Origin: Epinephelus fuscoguttatus
Lineage: Eukaryota > Chordata > Actinopteri > Perciformes > Serranidae
Length of the DNA stretch: 64,000 nucleotides
Reading direction: 5' to 3'
Assembly: GCF_011397635.1 (NCBI RefSeq)
Contig: NC_064770.1
Location: 8,270,826-8,334,825, forward strand
In this document: positions 47,761 to 58,600 of the stretch, piece by piece
Layout: each line of letters opens with the position of its first letter
Position numbering within the stretch: the stretch's first letter is position 1
The notes under the pieces: model-generated
Told to the model about the DNA's origin: nothing
The model's database searches: none
What the model saw: the letters and a program-made list of their open reading frames with translations, nothing else
Position numbers and translations under genes: made by a program

Positions 47761-47990
47761 CAATCAATTCAATCAATTTTATTTAGAAAGCCCAATATCA
47801 CAAATCACAATTTGCCTCACAGGGCTTTACAGCATACAACATCCCTCTGTCCTTATGACCGTCGCAGCAGATAAGGAAAAACTCCCCAAAGAACCCCTTT
47901 AACGGGGAAAAAAACAGTAGAAACCTCAGAAAGAGCAACTGAGGAGGGATCCCTCTTCCAGGATGGACAGACGTGCAATAGATGTCGTAC
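47761..47990 (+). repeat. dispersed retroelement 3'-tail-like repeat (mirrored at about 50505-50735)
   Basis: A 'tcaatcaatttta' start followed by 'tcacaatttgcctcacaggg', 'ggaaaaactccccaaagaac' and 'gaggagggatccctcttcca' is characteristic of an abundant fish repeat (probably a LINE 3' region, from memory). The right arm has the reverse complement. Confidence 0.55.
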
Positions 47991-48033
47991 AGAACAGGTC
48001 AGCATAACAAATTAACAGTAATTTGTATGACAC

Positions 48034-48070
<37 letters not shown>

Positions 48071-48301
48071 AGAAGGCAATAACAGTAACTTACAACAACA
48101 TTAATGAAAGTAATAATATAGTTCTGGCTACTGTGGTACAATATGTTTAAAGTATATATTAATATCTGATAGTATACATGTGTGACAATAATCATATGTT
48201 TATAATGACAGTAGAAGTATGACTAATGACTAATGATGGCAGCAGCAGCAGGAGGCATCTGGCAGGACCACGGCAGCAGCACAGTATATGTGTGTGTATA
48301 T

Positions 48302-48302
48302 C

Positions 48303-48345
<43 letters not shown>
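48302..48345. repeat. (TATC)n / (GATA)n microsatellites of the two arms
   Basis: A TATC tetranucleotide run at 48302-48345 in the left arm is mirrored by a longer GATA run at about 50127-50193 in the right arm. The length difference helps explain the drift in pairing between the arms. Confidence 0.9.
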
Positions 48346-48347
<2 letters not shown>

Positions 48348-48356
48348 ATATATATA

Positions 48357-50065
48357 CAGTACAGGCCAAAAGTTTGGACACACCTTCTCATTCAATGAGT
48401 TTTCTTTATTTTCATGACTATTTACATTGTAGATTTTCACTGAAGGCATCAAAACTATGAATGAACACATGCGGAGTTATGTACTTAACAAAAAAAGGTG
48501 AAATAACTGAAAACATGTTTTATATTCTAGTTTCTTCAAAATAGCCACCCTTTGCTCTGATTACTGCTTTGCACACTCTTGGCATTCTCTCCATGAGCTT
48601 CAAGAGGTAGTCACCTGAAATGGTTTCCACTTCACAGGTGTGCCTTATCAGGGTTAATTAGTGGAATTTCTTGCTTTATCAATGGGGTTGGGACCATCAG
48701 TTGTGTTGTGCAGAAGTCAGGTTAATACACAGCCGACAGCCCTATTGGACAACTGTTAAAATTCATATTATGGCAAGAACCAATCAGCTAACTAAAGAAA
48801 AATGAGTGGCCATCATTACTTTAAGAAATGAAGGTCAGTCAGTCCGGAAAATTGCAAAAACTTTAAATGTGTCCCCAAGTGGAGTCGCAAAAACCATCAA
48901 GCGCTACAACGAAACTGGCACACATGAGGACCGACCCAGGAAAGGAAGACCAAGAGTCACCTCTGCTTCTGAGGATAAGTTCATCCGAGTCACCAGCCTC
49001 AGAAATCACAAGTTAACAGCAGCTCAGATCAGAGACCAGATGAATGCCACACAGAGTTCTAGCAGCAGACCCATCTCTAGAACAACTGTTAAGAGGAGAC
49101 TGCGCGAATCAGGCCTTCATGGTCAAATAGCTGCTAGGAAACCACTGCAGGCATGTGGAATCCATCCGCTCACCTTTCTGGGCCTCACAAAGACACGGTG
49201 GTTGATATACACAAAGATCTCAAATATTGACTCATCAGACCAAAGCACAGATTTCCACTGGTCTAATGTCCATTCCTTGTAATAAATGTTTCTTTATTTT
49301 AAACAAATGCTTGTTGCCTCTGCTGATTGAGTTTATTTCTAGCAGCTATTTGACCATGAAGGCCTGATTCAGTCTCCTCTTAACAGTTGTTCTAGAGATG
49401 GGTCTGCTGCTAGAACTCTGTGTGGCATTCATCTGCTCTCTGATCTGAGCTGCTGTTAACTTTCAGGCTGAGGCTGGTGACTCGGATGAACTTATCCTCA
49501 GAAGCAGAGGTGACTCTTGGTCTTGCCTTTCCTGGTGTCCTCATGTTTGCCAGCTAACGTTGTAGCGCTTGATGGTTTTGACTCCACCTAGGGGACACAT
49601 TTAAAGTTTTTGCAATTTTCCGGACTGACTGACCTTCATTTCTTAAAGTAATGATGGCCACTCATTTTTCTTTAGTTAGCTGATTGGTTCTTGCCATAAT
49701 ATGAATTTTAACAGTTGTCCAATAGGGCTGTCGGCTGTGTATTAACCTGACTTCTGCACAACACAACTGATGGTCCCAACCCCATTGATAAAGCAAGAAA
49801 TTCCACTAATTAACCCTGATAAGGCACACCTGTGAATGTAATTTCACTGTAGGTGACTACCTCTTGAAGGCATATGTGGTGGAGAGAATGCCAAGAGTGT
49901 GCACAGCAGTAATCAGAGCAAAGGGTGGCTATTTTGAAGAAACTAGAATATAAAACATGTTTTCAGTTATTTCACCTTTTTTTGTTAAGTACATAACTCC
50001 ACATGTGTTCATTCATAGTTTTGATGCCTTCAGTGAGAATCTGAATGTAAATAGTCAAATGAAAA
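48357..50065. mobile_element. Tc1-like transposon copy 2, folded back on itself
   Basis: Forward Tc1 sequence runs from cagtacaggccaaaagtttg (48357) to about 49148, matching copy 1 at about 10909-11688. It then abruptly becomes reverse-strand Tc1 (starting aggcatgtggaatccatc, the complement of about 11863 in copy 1) and runs back to the Tc1 5' terminal repeat near 50050. The forward transposase frame has CGA to TGA early (after KEK, near 48803), keeps KIAK, and has no catalytic domain, so it is dead. The fold-back joins two Tc1 positions about 175 bp apart, leaving an asymmetric spacer at the axis. Confidence 0.9.
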
Positions 50066-50125
50066 AAACTATAAATTCATTAACTGTATAAGTATTTTGT
50101 TTCATTTTTCATTCTGTATTCTTTT

Positions 50126-50195
<70 letters not shown>

Positions 50196-50427
50196 GATAT
50201 ACACACACATATACTGTGCTGCTGCCGTGGTCCTGCCAGATGCCTCCTGCTGCTGCTGCCATCATTAGTCATTAGTCATACTTCTACTGTCATTATAAAC
50301 ATATGATTATTGTCACACATGTATACTATCAGATATTAATATATACTTTAAACATATTGTACCACAGTAGCCAGAACTATATTATTACTTTCATTAATGT
50401 TGTTGTAAGTTACTGTTATTGCCTTCT

Positions 50428-50466
<39 letters not shown>

Positions 50467-51865
50467 GTGTCATACAAATTACTGTTAATTTGTTATGCTG
50501 ACCTGTTCTGTACGACATCTATTGCACGTCTGTCCATCCTGGAAGAGGGATCCCTCCTCAGTTGCTCTTTCTGAGGTTTCTACTGTTTTTTTCCCCGTTA
50601 AAGGGGTTCTTTGGGGAGTTTTTCCTTATCTGCTGCGACGGTCATAAGGACAGAGGGATGTTGTATGCTGTAAAGCCCTGTGAGGCAAATTGTGATTTGT
50701 GATATTGGGCTTTCTAAATAAAATTGATTGAATTGATTGATATACACACACACATATATATATATATAGGCGGTACTGTACTGTATAAACACAATATACA
50801 CAATACAAAACATAGTATAGCATATTAATAAATGTATTAATTTATTTTAATAAAGAAAATGCTTGATTGCTGATTGAGTTTATTTCTCACACACACTCTT
50901 TTATACCAACAGCCATCAGACTTAATAATTCTTTTGTTAAATAGAAACCACTCATGAACCACGCAGGCTTCAGGTACTTGAGCAACCCATTAATTGTTCC
51001 CCTGCAACACAATACAGCATGAGTTCCACCTTTCAGGCTGGGACCTATCACTACAGTTGACCCATCTGCTGGAGCATCCGTGTGTTGTCTCGCTAATGTT
51101 TGTTTAGCAGCAGGCTAACTTGCTGGGAAGGTGCCAGTGAGAGATCATGTGACCACCTAGGCGTACTGCAGCGTGCTGCTGCATGCAAGTTACGTAACTC
51201 TTGTTCGGTGAATGTGTGGGGTTTGAACCTGGTTTAAAGTGTGTTTTCAGTTGTTTTTGTGAAGTCATTTGCATACTCGATAGTGTAAATTTGCACATCG
51301 TTAAAACAACAATGACGATATTATCGTTAACGATATATATCGCCCACCCCTAGATTATTGTCATTTCTGTTCTTTAAAAATGAGTAAACAACTGAACTAA
51401 ATGTAATTTCACTGTAGTGGGGGATCATTTTACCAAGCCCTTAAGGCATATGTGGTGGATATAGAGAACATTAAATGTTACACAACTGTTGACTTTTGGT
51501 TTCAGGTGGTATTTAAGCACACAAATAATCCAAGAAACTCTATTTGTCATGTTAAAATGATAACCAAACAGTTCAAAGCATCCATTTTTCATTTCACTCA
51601 GCCAAAAGCTGAAGTGGTCAACAGCCAAATCAACAAAAACACTATAAATTCATAACTGTATAAGTATTTTGTTTCATTTTATCATTCTTTTCTTTTGTTT
51701 TATGTGTGTGCAGCATGAAGGGGCTGCACCTTACACTTGATTGTGCAACCCTTGTTTAAAAAATGACAAATACAATGAACCTTGAACCTTTACAGCAGTG
51801 AAAGATGATAAATGGCAAGAGCAAAGTTCTCACTGTCCTAGAATTACAAGATAGTTTGCATCTTA

Positions 51866-52045
51866 TATATGTATTCCTGTGAGGAAACAATCATATATAT
51901 ACCTCATGTGTAACTGTATAATGCTATCCAAACATAATTTTTGTGTGTTTGAGGTATAAGATGATTTGCATCTGAGACTATTGCTGCCAACAGAGGACCA
52001 ATTCTGCCAAGTGCTTTCTGACAGCTGTCTTTTTTTTAATTGCAG
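51866..52045. other. presumed upstream intron or promoter of the NLR
   Basis: AT-rich sequence ending in a pyrimidine-rich tract and AG ('ttttttttaattgcag') directly before the first recognised NLR exon, so at least one non-coding exon probably lies further upstream, possibly beyond or within the inverted repeat. Confidence 0.4.
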
Positions 52046-52178
52046 AAAACTGTATTCATCCACATGTGAAGTTGGTCTTCACAATGGACCTCTGTGAGGA
52101 AGATGAAGTGGAAGTCTACACGGGCCTCCAGAAACAAAGGCTAGAGTCTTCTACCTGTTTGTCTGCAGAGGATGACAG
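52046..52178 (+). pseudogene. NLR exon 1 (first coding exon)
   Basis: It opens after 'ttaattgcag', has ATG at 52084 in context 'cacaatgg' (A at -3, G at +4), and encodes MDLCEEDEVEVYTGLQKQRL, then LESSTCLSAEDD, ending AG|GTCTGT in phase 2. The acidic N-terminus is typical of fish NLRC3-like predicted proteins. Confidence 0.72.
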
Positions 52179-52352
52179 GTCTGTGGAGCCTTGTTCAGTG
52201 TTTAATTAACAGCCTCAACACTGTGTGTTTTATCATCTTTGGGGATTATTTAAAAGATGCCTAAAAAAACTGACACAGCCAGACTTTAGACAGTGTGACA
52301 TTTTAAACAGAGCTCATCCAGTTTCACATAAGGCAACAACTAGTCAATGACT

Positions 52353-53099
52353 GTGTTTACAAGGACTTTAGTATCCTGGTTTTGAGGCTTATCCCAGCTT
52401 TGAGCATATCCGGGATATGATGTTTACATGGAACACAGAGAAACCCGGTTATTCATATCCCTGTATACATGATAAATACCAGTAACCTGTTTTCTGATCA
52501 CTGCATCCTATCTGCGCAGGCGTGTGTTACATCTTTTACGTCTTTTGGGTATAACAGATTGAGCAGGAAATGTGATATATTTATTATATTTAGAAGTAAG
52601 ACAAAAATGAGATCTCTGTGGCTTCTAGCGGGCTTAGCGTTAGTAAATACTCACGTCGCATTACAGCTATGGCTCATCCACTTCATCTTCAGCAATGGGA
52701 GGAGAGAACAACAACAAATATTGCATTTCTGTGTCTTCTGCTGTCTAAACACATAGTTATGTTGAGTTCTTTCATCATTTTCAGGCAAAATTCAGTCTCT
52801 TCGTCGCTCCAAAAATGGGAAGCTGTCATTGCCGCCATGTTGTCTGTATATCTGGTGCGTCACTCTGGCACCTGCGCACACGGCGGGCAGCCATCAGAGA
52901 CCAGGATAAGGTGTATACATGCTCCAGTATCCCGGCTTCTATCGGAGTACTCCAGGTGGCAAAACCGGGTTTCTTGAAACCGGGAAAAGGGCATAACCCG
53001 GTTTCTGAAGTCGGGATATGGTGTTTACATGCACAAACACAAAAACGGGATACTTAAAAAACCCAATCAAAACCGGGATACTAAAGACCTTGTAAACAC
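52353..53099. mobile_element. MITE in NLR intron 1
   Basis: The left terminus gtgtttacaaggactttagt is the mirror of the right (actaaagaccttgtaaacac). The inverted repeat continues through atcctggttttg / caaaaccgggat. A 3-bp 'act' lies just outside each end (52350-52352 and 53100-53102). The interior repeatedly contains 'gtttacatg' and 'cccggtt' words. No transposase. Confidence 0.78.
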
Positions 53100-53376
53100 A
53101 CTCACTATGATGAATTCAGTCCTGGTCCAGCACACTCTACAGGTCAACTGCTGTTTGACCGCTGAGCTTATTCAAAAATCATAGATTTAAATTCTGTTCT
53201 TTTAAACAAGGCTCGTTATCCAATGTCAAGAAAATCTAAAATAAATTAGACAAAAATAAACAAAATACTTCAGTCTGTCTCGATGAATGTTTAGAAATCT
53301 TTAAAGATTTAGGGTCTGGCCATGAGTAATGAAAATGGCCCAACTTGAGGGGATCACTGCACACAATTGGTTAACA

Positions 53377-53613
53377 CTACAACCAATCAGAACAATACAC
53401 GGGGTGACGTATCCAGAGCTTAGCTACCAGCAGAGCTAACTGGTAGATTAGACTCTTGCCGTATCCGGTCAGCAAAACAGCAAAAACGTCCTTCTTGCAA
53501 AGGAAAGACTCGAGCGCCGTCTTCTGTTCCTCTTTTAGAGAAAAAGCCAAATCTAACTCGTTTATTGTAGCGGCCAAAGCTGTTTCAAACAACTGGTGTT
53601 CATCCATAACCAT
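53377..53613 (-). pseudogene. RecQ-like helicase N-terminal fragment
   Basis: The minus-strand frame reads ELDLAFSLKEEQKTALESF, a CKKDVFAVLLTGYGKSLIYQ block, and then LALLVAK. This is the start of a superfamily 2 helicase of RecQ type: the Q-motif-like 'LKEEQKTALESFL' and a Walker A in the form TGYGKS. It ends after 78 residues with no later helicase motifs. Such short RecQ-like pieces are multicopy in fish genomes, so it is likely a transposon- or retrocopy-derived fragment in the NLR intron, not a gene exon. Confidence 0.6.
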
Positions 53614-54508
53614 CTTGGAATGTTTTCTGACTGATTCCGGACTTCGTCATCGCAGCGCTGTCATCATCTGTTTAGCTCGCCTCTGGCCCGCCTATATCAG
53701 ATACACCGATGTGATTGGTGCAGCTCGGCTCCAAGGGCATGGGTAATGAGCATCATTACTGATTGCCAGAGTGACTTGCTGAGCAAATTCAAATTGTACT
53801 CTCGCGAGAACTCTGGATTTCCAGGGTATAATGTTTGCAGTCAAGGAGCTCAGATCTTAGGTTGCTAGCTTGAACTCCAAACTAACCAGACATGCCCATT
53901 TCTGGTTGTTTTCCTCATATCTTCTTCAATGTTTACACTCAAAACAGTTGTTTTTTAGCCAAATCAAAAAGCCCTTGTTTACTAAAAACTTGGCAGACTT
54001 AATTATAGGACAGATCTGAATGAATAATGTTTCACTTACATGTTAAATCTGGTGAGATTGATCTGCACTTTAATTTGTGTGTAAGCACTGTTGCTCAAGA
54101 TACTTATTCAGTTCAACCAAACTGAATTTACTTCAAAGGCTCCATACAATCAAAGGTGCTTTTAAACAACTCTAAACGCTCACACTACCCGTTTTCTGTA
54201 CTCAACACATAAAAAAACCCACTGAGGCCAGTCTCTGTGCCAGTCTAATACAACTTGTTGAACCTGTCTGTTCACTGTACATAGAGAAACACAACTTATA
54301 AACATTCAACTCTCGGCATACATCCTTCCACAACTTTTCACTGAAAAAATAATCACATTACTATAATGCATCATGAAGTATGGGAATGCAAACAGGAAAA
54401 ACAGCAAAAGCAAAACTTAAAGTCCAACGAAACTGACATTTAGTTATCTCTTTTCGTCGTCAAACATTATGTATCCAGAGAGTTCTATTGTTGCAGTATA
54501 GAGAACTG

Positions 54509-55140
54509 GAGAGTGCTGTTGTTAAATTTTAGGTAACGAGAGAATGCTGCTGTTATACCATAGCAATTCAGAAAGTGTTGGCGTTAACACCGAAAGGACT
54601 GAAAGAGTGCTGGTGTTACACTGTAGAAAACAACAGAGTGTAGTAGTGTTGCTAAGCCATCGTTAGATTGTATAGAATGAGAGAGTGCCGTTGTTACCAT
54701 GAAGGAAATGAGAGCGTAAAGCCCTTTTCACACAGAGCGCGCAAAGCGCAGACCTCCGCCGACGAACCCATTCATTGTGTAAGTGCTTCCGCCAAGCTGA
54801 GCAGCGCGCAAGATGGCGCATGCCACGGCGTCTGCGTGCTGCCAGCCTGCGCTCGAAATGAACATTTTTTAATTTCACCGCAACGCATTGTGATGACACC
54901 TCAGCACATCCAATAGCAGACAAGAGCCTGAAGTATACCCGGAAGCGGTCACCTTGGAGCTGTAGCTCCTGAACGAGCCTGTACTCCCCCAAATCCTGTC
55001 TTGTGCGCCTTGCTCTCCGCTTGCTCTGCGCCCTGTGTGAAAGAGGCTTACACTTCAGGACACCAGAGAGAGCCGATGTCACACTGTAGGGAACCTGAGA
55101 GTGTCAGTGTTAGACTGTAGGAATCAGAGAGTGCCGCCAC
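54509..55140. repeat. degenerate minisatellite of about 30-45 bp units, interrupted by a MITE
   Basis: Units of the form gagagtg(c)tg(t/g)tgtta...tgtag...(a)gaga follow one another from about 54509 to 54716 and again from about 55051 to 55140 (gagagtgctgttgttaaatt, gaaagagtgctggtgttaca, gagagtgccgttgttaccat, gagagtgtcagtgttagact). The MITE at 54717-55050 splits the array. Confidence 0.7.
54717..55050. mobile_element. MITE inserted in the minisatellite
   Basis: The left end taaagcccttttcacacaga is mirrored by the right end, whose complement reads taagcctctttcacacaggg, both continuing into a GCGC-rich stretch. The GC-rich interior has no gene; frames across it (for example the minus strand 55082-54663) are fortuitous. 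The family is probably PIF/Harbinger-like, by resemblance only. Confidence 0.65.
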
Positions 55141-55427
55141 ATGTAGCTTACAATGAGTGGAAACACATATTCCAAAATATACAGTAAATTTCTCCACTTT
55201 GGTTTCTGATTTTTTTTCAAAGAACAACACAGGACAGGTGATGTCCAGAGCAGATTTGTTGCTGAAGCAGACACAATTATGCAATTTAATTCAAGTTTGA
55301 CTTTGCTAGATTTGATGTTGATGTCATTTGATCTATTTCTTTTATCATTTACTGTTATGAGAAACGGGGAACCACCCAGTGCAGCCAGTTTTCTTTTGTT
55401 GAACTTTGAACTCTGTGATGACTGCAG

Positions 55428-55556
55428 ACGAGAGTTGAAGGACCAGCGTCCTAATTCTCCAACAGCCAGCTGTGTGTCTGTGAAGACTGACAGGTCCAGA
55501 GATGAGCCTCCATATTTAAGCAACAAGCCACTACCAATGGACTCAGCTGACTCCAA
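55428..55556 (+). pseudogene. NLR exon 2
   Basis: It opens after 'gatgactgcag' and encodes RRELKDQRPNSPTASCVSVK, then TDRSRDEPPYLS and an ending DSADSK. It is 129 nt, phase 2 in and phase 2 out, with donor GTAAGC. 'QRPxSPxxSCxSxKxDxS' is the hallmark repeat of these fish NLR N-termini. Confidence 0.82.
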
Positions 55557-55800
55557 GTAAGCTGACAAATGATCATGACGATGACACTAGGAAATCATTT
55601 TTACTTAGGGTTAAAGCGATGAGATAATGACATTATTTTTATTGTGCCACACAACACCCCATCTCACATGGGCTAGCTAAACACCCTTAAAGTGCAAAAA
55701 GTACAATCTGGGGAACTGCAGCACCTGCTCAGTATACTGTACTAGTTCTGGTAGCTACTATAGTGACATGAGCAATTCTTCTGGATTTTTTAATTTCCAG

Positions 55801-55920
55801 GCCCAAAAGTCAAAAACAGAGGCCACTGTCTCCAACACCTAGCTGTCTGTCCATGAGGAGTGACGAGTCCAAGGGACTTCCTCTTGTCTTCAAGAAGGAG
55901 CAAAGTGGCTCTGATTCAAA
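55801..55920 (+). pseudogene. NLR exon 3 (repeat of exon 2 type)
   Basis: 120 nt, opens after 'ttaatttccag', donor GTAAGT, phase 2-2. It encodes KPKSQKQRPLSPTPSCLSMR and SDESKGLPLVFKKEQSGSDS, the second copy of the repeated N-terminal module. Confidence 0.82.
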
Positions 55921-56025
55921 GTAAGTTTGAATACTGATATAAAATTGATCAAATATGATTTTGTTAATGTTATGATAAAAGATATTAGAATTTGGGCACA
56001 AAAACGTTTTGCTGATTTACTCCAG

Positions 56026-56189
56026 AGACCAGCTCTATCAGAGCCAGAGACCTGACTCCCCAACACTGAGCCATCTGTCTATAAGTGACCAGTCCACAGG
56101 AATCCCTCTTGCTTTCAACAGTGAGACAATTCCAGCTGTCCATGTACAACAACCACTCAGTCAAGCTTTTAGAAAAGACTCTGAAATTG
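56026..56189 (+). pseudogene. NLR exon 4 (third repeat module)
   Basis: 164 nt, opens after 'tttactccag', donor GTAAGA, entering in phase 2 and leaving in phase 1. It encodes KDQLYQSQRPDSPTLSHLSI, SDQSTGIPLAFNSE, and a tail ending FRKDSEI before the FISNA exon. Confidence 0.82.
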
Positions 56190-56903
56190 GTAAGACCAGA
56201 GTCCATAAAGCATGAAGTTTTAAATTCTGCAGAATATTTATTATTTGTAGCCAAAAACTACATCATTTCAATGTTACCAGTGTGCGTTAGGACACAGCAA
56301 GCTTGCAGTCGTGGAAGTTCAACTGAACTATAACTTCTTGTCAAGATGCATGCTGATGTATTTCTGAAAACATATATGTATATATATTTATATATATACA
56401 CACAGTTTTTAGTAAACAAGACTTTATCACCAGAGAAGATCATCATGCTCATTTTCCTTCCACACTAGTCACTTAAAACACAAAAGATAGCAGTAGTTAT
56501 TGGACCAAGGTGCTTTGGCAAAGCAAGACGTGACGAACAATTTGATTTTACTGCTCTCTGGTAGTCCGCCATTGTTGTTGCAGGAATTGGCATGTCCAAA
56601 ATGAGGTGATGACATCATCATTTTCAATAAACTACATCTATATGGATACACGGAAACTGGAGTTTTGAAGAATCTGCACCTTAGTTGGCGTTTTCAAAAA
56701 TCTGCCTATGTGACCTAAAACTTGCATGGATGTGAGGCAAAAATGTTGAGGGAAAGAGTAGTTGTCAAAAATATCCGTAGACATGTGGACAAGACTTGAA
56801 TGCTTCCTCCTGTAGTGCTTTTATTTTTGTAAAGACATAACATTGCTTCCTTCACTTCGCTTGTGACTGTAATTCTACTTTTTCTTTCTGATGCGTTTTT
56901 CAG

Positions 56904-58600
56904 TGACTGACGATGTGCAGGAGGCTTTAAACAAACATCGGATCAATCTTAAAAAGAAGTTTGAATATGTCATGGAAAGAAGTGCTGAAGAAAAAAGTGG
57001 AATCCATCTGAGCACCATTTACACAGAGGTCTACATCACAGAGGGGGAGTGTGAGTGGATTAATACTCAACATGAGGTGTGGCAGCTTGATACAGTATTC
57101 ACCCTAAAAACCTTCTGTGGCACAGCAATCAACTGCAATGACATCTTTAAGCCCTCAACTGGACAAAACAAATGTCTAAAGGTCTTGACCAAAGGCATCG
57201 CTGGCAGTGGAAAAACAGTTTGTGCACAGAAAGTCATCCTCGACTGGGTAGAAGGGAAAGCAAACCATACAGTGAAGATCTTGTTTGGTCTTCCATTTCG
57301 TGAGTTGAACTTGATCAAAGGTGCAAAGTACAGCCTGCTGGGCCTGCTAAGCCTTTTCCATCCATCACTAGAAAAACTCACAGTGGAGATGCTTACTATG
57401 TGGAAAGTTGCATTCATCCTGGATGGCCTTGATGAAAGCTGACTTACAGTGAATTTCAAATGCAATGAGCATGTGTCCAATGTCACACAAATATCCACAG
57501 TAGATAAACTGCTGACAAGCCTGATCAAAGGGAAACTGCTGCCCTCTGCTCTACTCTGGATAATCTGCAGACCTCCAGCAGCCAGTCTGATCCCTCCTCA
57601 GTATATCCACAGTGTGACAGAGGTACGAGGCTTTACTGACCCTCAGAAGGAGGACTACTTCAAGAAAAGATTTCGTGATGACGAGCAAGCTGGGAAAATC
57701 ATCTCACACATCAGGGCACTGAAGAGCCTCAAGATCATGTGCCACATCCCAGTTTTCTGCTGGATGATTGCCACAGTGTTTGAGTACATGCGGAGTACAA
57801 ATACAGGAGAGCTACCCAAGACCCTGACTGAGATGTACGCACACTTCCTGATGGTTCAAACACAGAGGAAGAATAATAAATATGGGAAAGCTGAGATGAA
57901 TCAACGGGAGCTGATAAAGACCGACAAGGAAGTTCTTCTGAAGCTGGGGAGGCTAGCCTTTGAACATCTGGAGAAAGGTAACCTCATGTTCTACAAAGAA
58001 GACCTTGAGGAGTGTGGGCTTTATGTGAATGATGCTGCATTGTACTCCGGAGTGTGCACAGCTATCTTTAAAGAAGAGTGTGTACTCTTCAGTAAGATGG
58101 TCTACTGCTTTGTCCATCGAAGCATTCAGGAGTTTCTTGCTGCTGTCTATGCTTACCACTGTTACTCAACTCAGAACATAAATGCCATGAAGAGTTTCCT
58201 CAAATGAGATTCCACTCCCCCTGTACCATCAGAACGTATTGCAAATAAGTTATTCAAGAGAGCCATGCCAGAAATATCACACACTGAAAGCACAGGCAGT
58301 CTGTCTTTACATGAGCTTTTGGAGGGAGCTTTGGAAAAGGCCTTGGAGAGCAGGAACGGTCATCTTGATCTATTTGTCCACTTCCTTCATGGACTCACAA
58401 TCGAGTCTAATCAGCGTGCTTTAGGAGGCCTGATTGTCCAGAAGTCAAGACCAGAATCCATTAAAAAACACATCCGCACACTAAAAATGGTTCAAAGGAA
58501 GGCAGCCTCAACAGAGAGATGTATCAACCCAACCAACTTAACTGATCTGTTAAAGTGGAACCTTTGTTACTGTCTATGTAAGGAGGAAATGTTAGTGTAA
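56904..58600 (+). pseudogene. NLR exon 5: FISNA, NACHT and winged-helix region
   Basis: It opens after 'gcgtttttcag' in phase 1. FISNA spans about the first 70 codons (NLKKKFEYVMERSAEEKS, then IYTEVYITEGE). NACHT follows: Walker A GIAGSGKT at about 57196-57219, sensor-like LFGLPFRELN, and Walker B AFILDGLDES. It stops at TGA 57440-57442 where relatives have an Arg codon (GLDECR). The same frame resumes with KLLTSLIKGKLLPSALLW, the family-typical EVRGFTDPQKEDYFKKRF and CHIPVFCWM, LPKTLTEMYAHFL, and the helical FVHRSIQEFLAAVYAYH. It breaks at TGA 58205-58207 and resumes to 58598-58600. The last 20 codons have lost family resemblance, and a GTAAGG donor near 58577 might be the old exon end. Confidence 0.9.

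Larger units (their letters stand above)
46611..51865. repeat. 5.25-kb inverted repeat (imperfect palindrome)
   Basis: The sequence from 46611 inward is matched by the reverse complement of the sequence from 51865 inward. Paired positions sum to 98476 at the outer end (taagatgcaa 46611 with 51865), at the hAT terminus (47123 with 51353) and inside the Tc1 copy (49121 with 49355), with drifts of up to about 22 in between. The axis is near 49238. The arms are about 2.5 kb each. In order from outside they contain a LINE-like tail, a hAT 5' end, another LINE-like 3' tail, a GA/CT run, a TATC/GATA run and half a Tc1 element. The arms are not identical: for example 47394-47440 has about 24 bases that the right arm lacks. 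It ends 180 bp before the first NLR exon. Confidence 0.93.

Noticed and set aside
47689..48460. Ile/Ser/Tyr-repeat frames such as those over 48226-48460 and 50080-50265
   Set aside because: Translations of the TATC/GATA and TA microsatellites within the inverted repeat; not genes.
54663..55082. 139-codon Arg-rich minus-strand frame
   Set aside because: It spans the GC-rich MITE at 54717-55050; the composition follows the repeat and it resembles no protein.
57067..57528. 153-codon minus-strand frame opposite the NACHT exon
   Set aside because: Shadow of the FISNA-NACHT coding sequence on the plus strand.
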